This document shows, piece after piece, positions 46,387 to 50,217 of a DNA stretch of 50,217 nt. Origin of the DNA: Kitasatospora sp. Root107 (GTDB lineage Bacteria > Actinomycetota > Actinomycetes > Streptomycetales > Streptomycetaceae); contig NZ_LMCT01000011.1 of assembly GCF_001424875.1 (NCBI RefSeq), forward strand, positions 227,982-278,198, written 5' to 3'. The notes beneath the pieces are model-generated. The model ran no database searches and was not told the origin of the DNA. It saw nothing but the letters and a program-made list of their open reading frames with translations. How positions within the stretch are numbered: position 1 is the stretch's first letter; each line of letters starts with the position of its first letter. The translations under genes were made by a program, and so were the position numbers.

Positions 46387-49300
46387 TCACAGGCGCTGCC
46401 AGAGGGCGGGAACGATCGGCGGCTCCCAGCCGGTCTGGGCCGTGTGACCCTGGATGCAGCGGTAGCTGACGCCGTTGTAGGTCACGATGTCACCCGCCTT
46501 GTACGTGGTGCCGGCCGCCCAGGTCCCGGTGCCGGGGCCGCTGCCGACCACCAGCGAGTAGGTGGTGCTGTGGGTGGCCGAGCCGGTGCCGGTCAGCGTG
46601 ATGCTGTAGGTGCCGGCGGCGGTGGAGGCACCCACCTGGAAGGTCGCCGTCGAGGACGAACCTGCCTGCACCGAGGCGGGGTTGAAGGTGACCGTGACAC
46701 CGGCGGGTACACCGGAGGCGGTCAGGCTGACCGTCTGCGCGCTGCCCGAGGTGACGCCGGTGGACACGGTCGCGCTGACCGAGTTGCCCGGAGTCGCGTT
46801 GCCGGTGGCCGGGTTCACCGAGACGGAGAAGTCGTTGGTCGGGACGGTGCCGCCGACCGAGGTCTTCCACAGGGTGTACGCCACGCCGTCGGCGCTGCGG
46901 TTCAGCACCGTGGCACTGACGTTGGAGGTGGTGTCACAGGACTGGTGGTAGCAGGAGTCGTACGCCCGGTTGGCCGTACCGCCCCACTTGGTGGCCTGGT
47001 TGGCGGTCTTGGTGGCGCTGGCGCCGGCCGCGTACCCGGAGGTGGGAATGCCGCCCTGCTGGAACGAGTAGTCGTCCGAGCGGCCCTGGCCCTCGACGTT
47101 CTCCTCGGGCTGGAGGCTCAGCGAGTCCCAGTACGCCTTCATCGGCGCCGAGGTCGCGGAGTTGATGTTGTTGATGAAGTAGCCGGCGTTGGGTGAACCG
47201 ACCATGTCGAAGTTGTAGTAGCCCTTGATCGCGCTGCGCTGGGTGGAGCTCAGCTGCCCGACGTAGTGGGCGGAGCCCTGCAGGCCCTGCTCCTCACCCG
47301 TCCACCAGGCGAACCGGACGTGCCGGGTCAGGGTCGGGTTGGCCTGGGCGAGCGCCAGCGCGTTCTCCAGCAGCACCGCCGAACCGGAGCCGTTGTCGTT
47401 GATGCCGGGCCCGGCCGCCACGCTGTCCAGGTGGGCGCCGAACATGGTCACCTGGTCGGCCGGGCCGCCCGGCCAGTCCGCGATCAGGTTGTTGGAGACG
47501 TAGCTGCAGGAGGTGCAGCTCTGCTCGGAGACGGTGTAACCGGCCGCCTGGAGCTTGGCCTTGACGTAGGCCACCGACTGCGAGTGACCGGCCGTGCTGG
47601 CCCGCCGGTTGCCGCCGTTCTGCGAGGCGATGGTGTTCAGCTGGGTCAGGTGCGCCTGCACCTGGGCCACGTCGATGTCCGGTGCGTTGCCACCGGGGTT
47701 GCCGCCACCGCCCACCGTCAGGGTGTACTGCGCGGTGTGGCTGACCGTACCGGTACCGGTCACCGTGATCGTGTAGGTGCCCGCCACCGCCGTGGCGGCG
47801 GCCGCGAAGGTCACCGTCGAGGACGAACCTGCCTGCACCGACGAGGGGTTGAAGGACACCGCGACACCGGTCGGCGCACCGGAGGCGGTCAGGTTCACCG
47901 TCTGCGCGCTGCCCGAGGTGACCGAGGTGTTGACCGTCGCGGTGGTGGAGGCGCCGGGCTGGACCGAGCCTGAGGTCTGACCGAGGGTCAGCCCGAAGTC
48001 GTTGTTGCCGGACGGCGTACAGGTCGGGTCACCGGCCTGGGCCGGCACGCTGACCGCGTCCCAGGCCGCCTTGGCCCGGGTGAAGTAGCCGCAGCTGGGG
48101 TCGAGGTTCTTGGCTGCGGTCAGGGTCGCGGTCCGGTACCTCTTGTAGGTCATGCCGCTGGTCTTCAGCAGCATCCCGCCGTAGAAGATCTTCCCGGCGT
48201 TCTGGATCCCCACCCCGGTCACCGAACTGCTGTTGCAGGTCGGGCTGGTGGGCTTGCCGCCACCGGGGTTGGAGCCCTCGGCGAGCAGGTAGAACCAGTG
48301 GTTCATCGGGCCCGCCGCGGCGTGCTCCTCGGTGTTCGGGATCGAGGAGGAGTAGCAGTTCGGGTTCCCGCTCACCTGCGAGGGGTTGTACATCACCCGG
48401 ATCGGGCCGTTGCCGACCAGGTTGATCATCTCGCCGACGGTGTAGTCCGGGGCGTCGTACGGGGCACTCTGATTGGCGTACGCCTCGGTCAGCGCGCCCA
48501 TGATGTCGCCGGTCGCCTCGCCGAGACCGGACTCGTTGTTCGCCCCACCGGGGGTGAACTGGTCGATGCCATGGCCGAATTCGTGGCCCACCACGTCCAT
48601 CGCGGCGATCCACTCGTTGGCGTTGTTGTGGCCGATGGATATCGAGGAGCCGTCCCAGTACGCGTTCACGTCGTTCAGACCGACCTTGACCGGCCAGCTG
48701 CCGCCGTTGCCGTTGTGGCCGTTGCGGCCCAGCCAGTCGCGGAGCATGTCCCACTCCTTCTGCGCCGCGAACATCACGTCGGCGCAGCCGGTCTCCTTGC
48801 TGGTCGAACTCCCGTTGCCCCAGGTGTCGCTGGACTTGGAGAACACCGCGCCCGAGCTGTAGTCGGCACAGCTCAACCCGGGGCGCCCCGGATCGCGCAG
48901 CGAGTAAGTGCCGCCGGAGGCAGTGGTGTTGATCGTCTGGGAGCCGTTCCACTTGCTGTTGATGGTGCCGGCACGGACGTCGTCGTAGCTGTCCAGCACC
49001 TCGCCCGAGCGGGCGTCCACGAACACGTGCAGCGTGCTGGGCGCGTCTGCGGTCCGACCGGTCAGCACGGTCTCCCAGGCCAGCTTGGAGCGGCCGTCCT
49101 TGACCCGGACCACCAGGCGGCTGGACTGCACCCCGTCCACGGTGGGGAGTTGGGCCCGGGAGGTCTGCTCGGCGGTCGCGGCGGTCACCTTCGGCGTGGT
49201 CGGCACGCCGACCGCCCCGGTGGACGCCGACTGCACGCCGCGGATCCGGCCCTGCCCGTCGGCGAGCACCACGGCGTCGCCGCCGACCACCGGCAGACCA

Positions 49301-49569
49301 CGGTAAGTCCGCTCGTACGCAACGGAGTAGAGCCCACCGAGCCACGGGGTCACCGCGTGCCGCTCGTAGCTCTCGCCCGGCCCCTTGGCCAGGGCGTCCA
49401 GGCCCGCCGCGGCCGCCTGGTCGGCGGCGGAGACGGCGGCGGCCAGCGCACTCGGGGGTGCGACGGTGGCCGGGGACGGATCGGGCGCGGCCTGCGCGGC
49501 CGTGGTGACGGCGAGCAGACCGGCCAGGACGGTCAGGGTGGTACCTGCCGTCAGGATTTTTCGTCTCAT
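46387..49569 (-). CDS. Secreted M4-M28 double peptidase with Ig-like and chitin-binding domains
   Basis: This 1060-residue protein combines two metallopeptidases. After a signal peptide (1-28) and an FTP/PepSY-type propeptide (about 35-205), an M4 thermolysin-type domain follows (about 210-515) with His329-Glu330-x-x-His333 ([11 protein letters not shown]) and the distal Glu in GLGEATGD. An Ig-like module (about 530-620) leads to an M28 aminopeptidase domain (about 630-920) with zinc motifs in [18 protein letters not shown] and [10 protein letters not shown] second Ig-like module (about 925-1010) and a C-terminal CBM5/12-like chitin-binding domain (about 1015-1060, [20 protein letters not shown], then TGW) close the chain. 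Endo- and exopeptidase are thus joined and anchored to chitin. The upstream TGTCAA (49745-49750) could be its -35 box. Confidence 0.92.
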   Translation of the reverse strand: MRRKILTAGTTLTVLAGLLAVTTAAQAAPDPSPATVAPPSALAAAVSAADQAAAAGLDALAKGPGESYERHAVTPWLGGLYSVAYERTYRGLPVVGGDAVVLADGQGRIRGVQSASTGAVGVPTTPKVTAATAEQTSRAQLPTVDGVQSSRLVVRVKDGRSKLAWETVLTGRTADAPSTLHVFVDARSGEVLDSYDDVRAGTINSKWNGSQTINTTASGGTYSLRDPGRPGLSCADYSSGAVFSKSSDTWGNGSSTSKETGCADVMFAAQKEWDMLRDWLGRNGHNGNGGSWPVKVGLNDVNAYWDGSSISIGHNNANEWIAAMDVVGHEFGHGIDQFTPGGANNESGLGEATGDIMGALTEAYANQSAPYDAPDYTVGEMINLVGNGPIRVMYNPSQVSGNPNCYSSSIPNTEEHAAAGPMNHWFYLLAEGSNPGGGKPTSPTCNSSSVTGVGIQNAGKIFYGGMLLKTSGMTYKRYRTATLTAAKNLDPSCGYFTRAKAAWDAVSVPAQAGDPTCTPSGNNDFGLTLGQTSGSVQPGASTTATVNTSVTSGSAQTVNLTASGAPTGVAVSFNPSSVQAGSSSTVTFAAAATAVAGTYTITVTGTGTVSHTAQYTLTVGGGGNPGGNAPDIDVAQVQAHLTQLNTIASQNGGNRRASTAGHSQSVAYVKAKLQAAGYTVSEQSCTSCSYVSNNLIADWPGGPADQVTMFGAHLDSVAAGPGINDNGSGSAVLLENALALAQANPTLTRHVRFAWWTGEEQGLQGSAHYVGQLSSTQRSAIKGYYNFDMVGSPNAGYFINNINSATSAPMKAYWDSLSLQPEENVEGQGRSDDYSFQQGGIPTSGYAAGASATKTANQATKWGGTANRAYDSCYHQSCDTTSNVSATVLNRSADGVAYTLWKTSVGGTVPTNDFSVSVNPATGNATPGNSVSATVSTGVTSGSAQTVSLTASGVPAGVTVTFNPASVQAGSSSTATFQVGASTAAGTYSITLTGTGSATHSTTYSLVVGSGPGTGTWAAGTTYKAGDIVTYNGVSYRCIQGHTAQTGWEPPIVPALWQRL

Positions 49570-49871
49570 TGCGAGGCTCCTCGGACGTGGGGGTCCTCGA
49601 ACGCGGACGGCATGCCGACGGCACGCTCCACGGCCGCAGCGGGGGGCGGCTGAGTGGGTGTCAGCGTTCGGGTGCCGGAACCCTCACACGCCGTCATGCC
49701 ACGGTCAACGGCTCCCACCGGCCTTCCGTGCAGTTGGCAAGTTCTGTCAAGCTGCGCTTTTCGCAAAGAGGTTGATACCACGTCATGTACGGACGGGGTG
49801 CTCGTCCAGTACCGTCCAGATACCCGCGGAGGGATCGCGGAGAGATCGCGTAGGACTCGGGGAGGCCGACC
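49570..49871. other. Divergent promoter region, peptidase and XRE genes
   Basis: This 302-bp region holds the peptidase ribosome site near its start, a minus-strand TTGACA (complement of 49745-49750) without a clear -10, and the GGAGG site at 49861-49865 for the XRE gene. No RNA or dyad of note is seen. Confidence 0.4.
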
Positions 49872-50217
49872 GTGTACCGGACCGACACCGCCGCCACCCT
49901 GGTCGAGGACGCCCCCTCCGCAGGTACGCCGGCCGCCGACTCCTGGCGGGCCTTCGGCGACCGCCTGCGGCACTGGCGGCGGCGGGCGGGCCTGACCCAG
50001 GCACAGCTCGGCACCGAGATCGGCTACGACCACACCGCGGTCAGCCGGCTCGAACACGGCACCCGCCGGGCCACCCCCCGGGTCGCCGACCACCTCGACC
50101 GGCTGCTGGCCGCCGACGGCGACCTGAGCGCTGCGTGCCGCCGGGCGGAACAGGGGGAACGCGCCGGACCGCCCGTCCCGGCCGGACTCACCCGGCCACC
50201 GCTGCCCGGCGCCGCCC
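49872..50217 (+). CDS. XRE-family regulator, 3' end cut by the window
   Basis: A GTG at 49872, with GGAGG at 49861-49865, opens a frame that stays open to the window end (115 codons). It encodes a short N-terminal arm, then a helix-turn-helix at about residues 33-90 (RLRHWRRRAGLTQAQLGTEI, YDHTAVSRLEHGTRRATPRV) with an ADHLDRLLAADGDL segment. This is the usual start of the large streptomycete XRE regulators that carry a DUF5753-like or TPR C-terminal part. The C-terminal domain and so the subclass cannot be seen. Confidence 0.8.
   Translation, partial: MYRTDTAATLVEDAPSAGTPAADSWRAFGDRLRHWRRRAGLTQAQLGTEIGYDHTAVSRLEHGTRRATPRVADHLDRLLAADGDLSAACRRAEQGERAGPPVPAGLTRPPLPGAA

Overview
The window is high-GC actinomycete DNA, most likely from the Streptomycetaceae (Streptomyces/Kitasatospora type). 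The evidence is pervasive G/C third codon positions, GTG and TTG starts, ATGA/GTGA gene overlaps, rare TTA (bldA-type) codons, a DasR-like operator at a GH18 chitinase, an actinobacterial GuaB1 and a peptide-leader attenuator upstream of leuA. No tRNA, rRNA, CRISPR array or intact insertion sequence was seen.

Layout. 1-8.1 kb is mostly housekeeping and transport: a LuxR-type HTH remnant, a YbaK-type deacylase, an XRE-cupin regulator overlapping a BenE transporter, leuA with its leader peptide and alternative hairpins, a luciferase-like (F420-type) oxidoreductase, a DHA2 MFS exporter with a doubtful 5' end and a divergent MmyB-type regulator.

8.4-28.3 kb is a biosynthetic gene cluster in two co-directional blocks. 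Block A (8.4-18.3 kb) encodes a class V aminotransferase whose first codons include two TTAs, a DapA-type aldolase with Tyr replaced by His, a cupin, a Gfo/Idh dehydrogenase, two VOC proteins, a PP-loop ATP pyrophosphatase with a Cys cluster, an ABM protein, a thioredoxin-like protein, a UDP-glucose dehydrogenase and an MFS exporter. Block B (18.5-28.3 kb) encodes a SyrB2-type Fe(II)/2-oxoglutarate halogenase (HQA metal motif), a stand-alone carrier protein, a type II thioesterase, a stand-alone adenylation domain (pocket read as DAFFLGVTFK, branched aliphatic), an acyl-CoA-dehydrogenase-like flavoprotein and a cation/proton antiporter. It then runs, with short gaps or overlaps, into a class I terpene synthase, a P450 and a polyprenyl diphosphate synthase. 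The halogenase/carrier/A-domain/flavoprotein set has the composition of the kutzneride KtzA-D system, which makes a cyclopropane amino acid through a chlorinated carrier-bound intermediate. Its coupling to a diterpene-type set and to block A, with no condensation domain in view, is the best candidate here for an undescribed pathway.

28.4-34.5 kb is a patchy accessory segment: an intact DUF5995 gene, small orphan genes, a lipoprotein, several broken genes and a PD-(D/E)XK nuclease-like gene. It ends in a remnant of a second DUF5995 3' end sharing a 22-bp perfect repeat with the intact copy.

34.5-50.2 kb returns to chromosomal genes: guaB1, a secreted transglycosylase-like protein, a serpin, a secreted GH18 chitinase under a DasR-like operator, a methyltransferase, an SDR with a zinc-ribbon insert, a Nudix hydrolase, a serine beta-lactamase-fold hydrolase, a ketosynthase, a secreted M4-M28 double peptidase with a chitin-binding tail, and the 5' part of an XRE regulator cut by the window edge.
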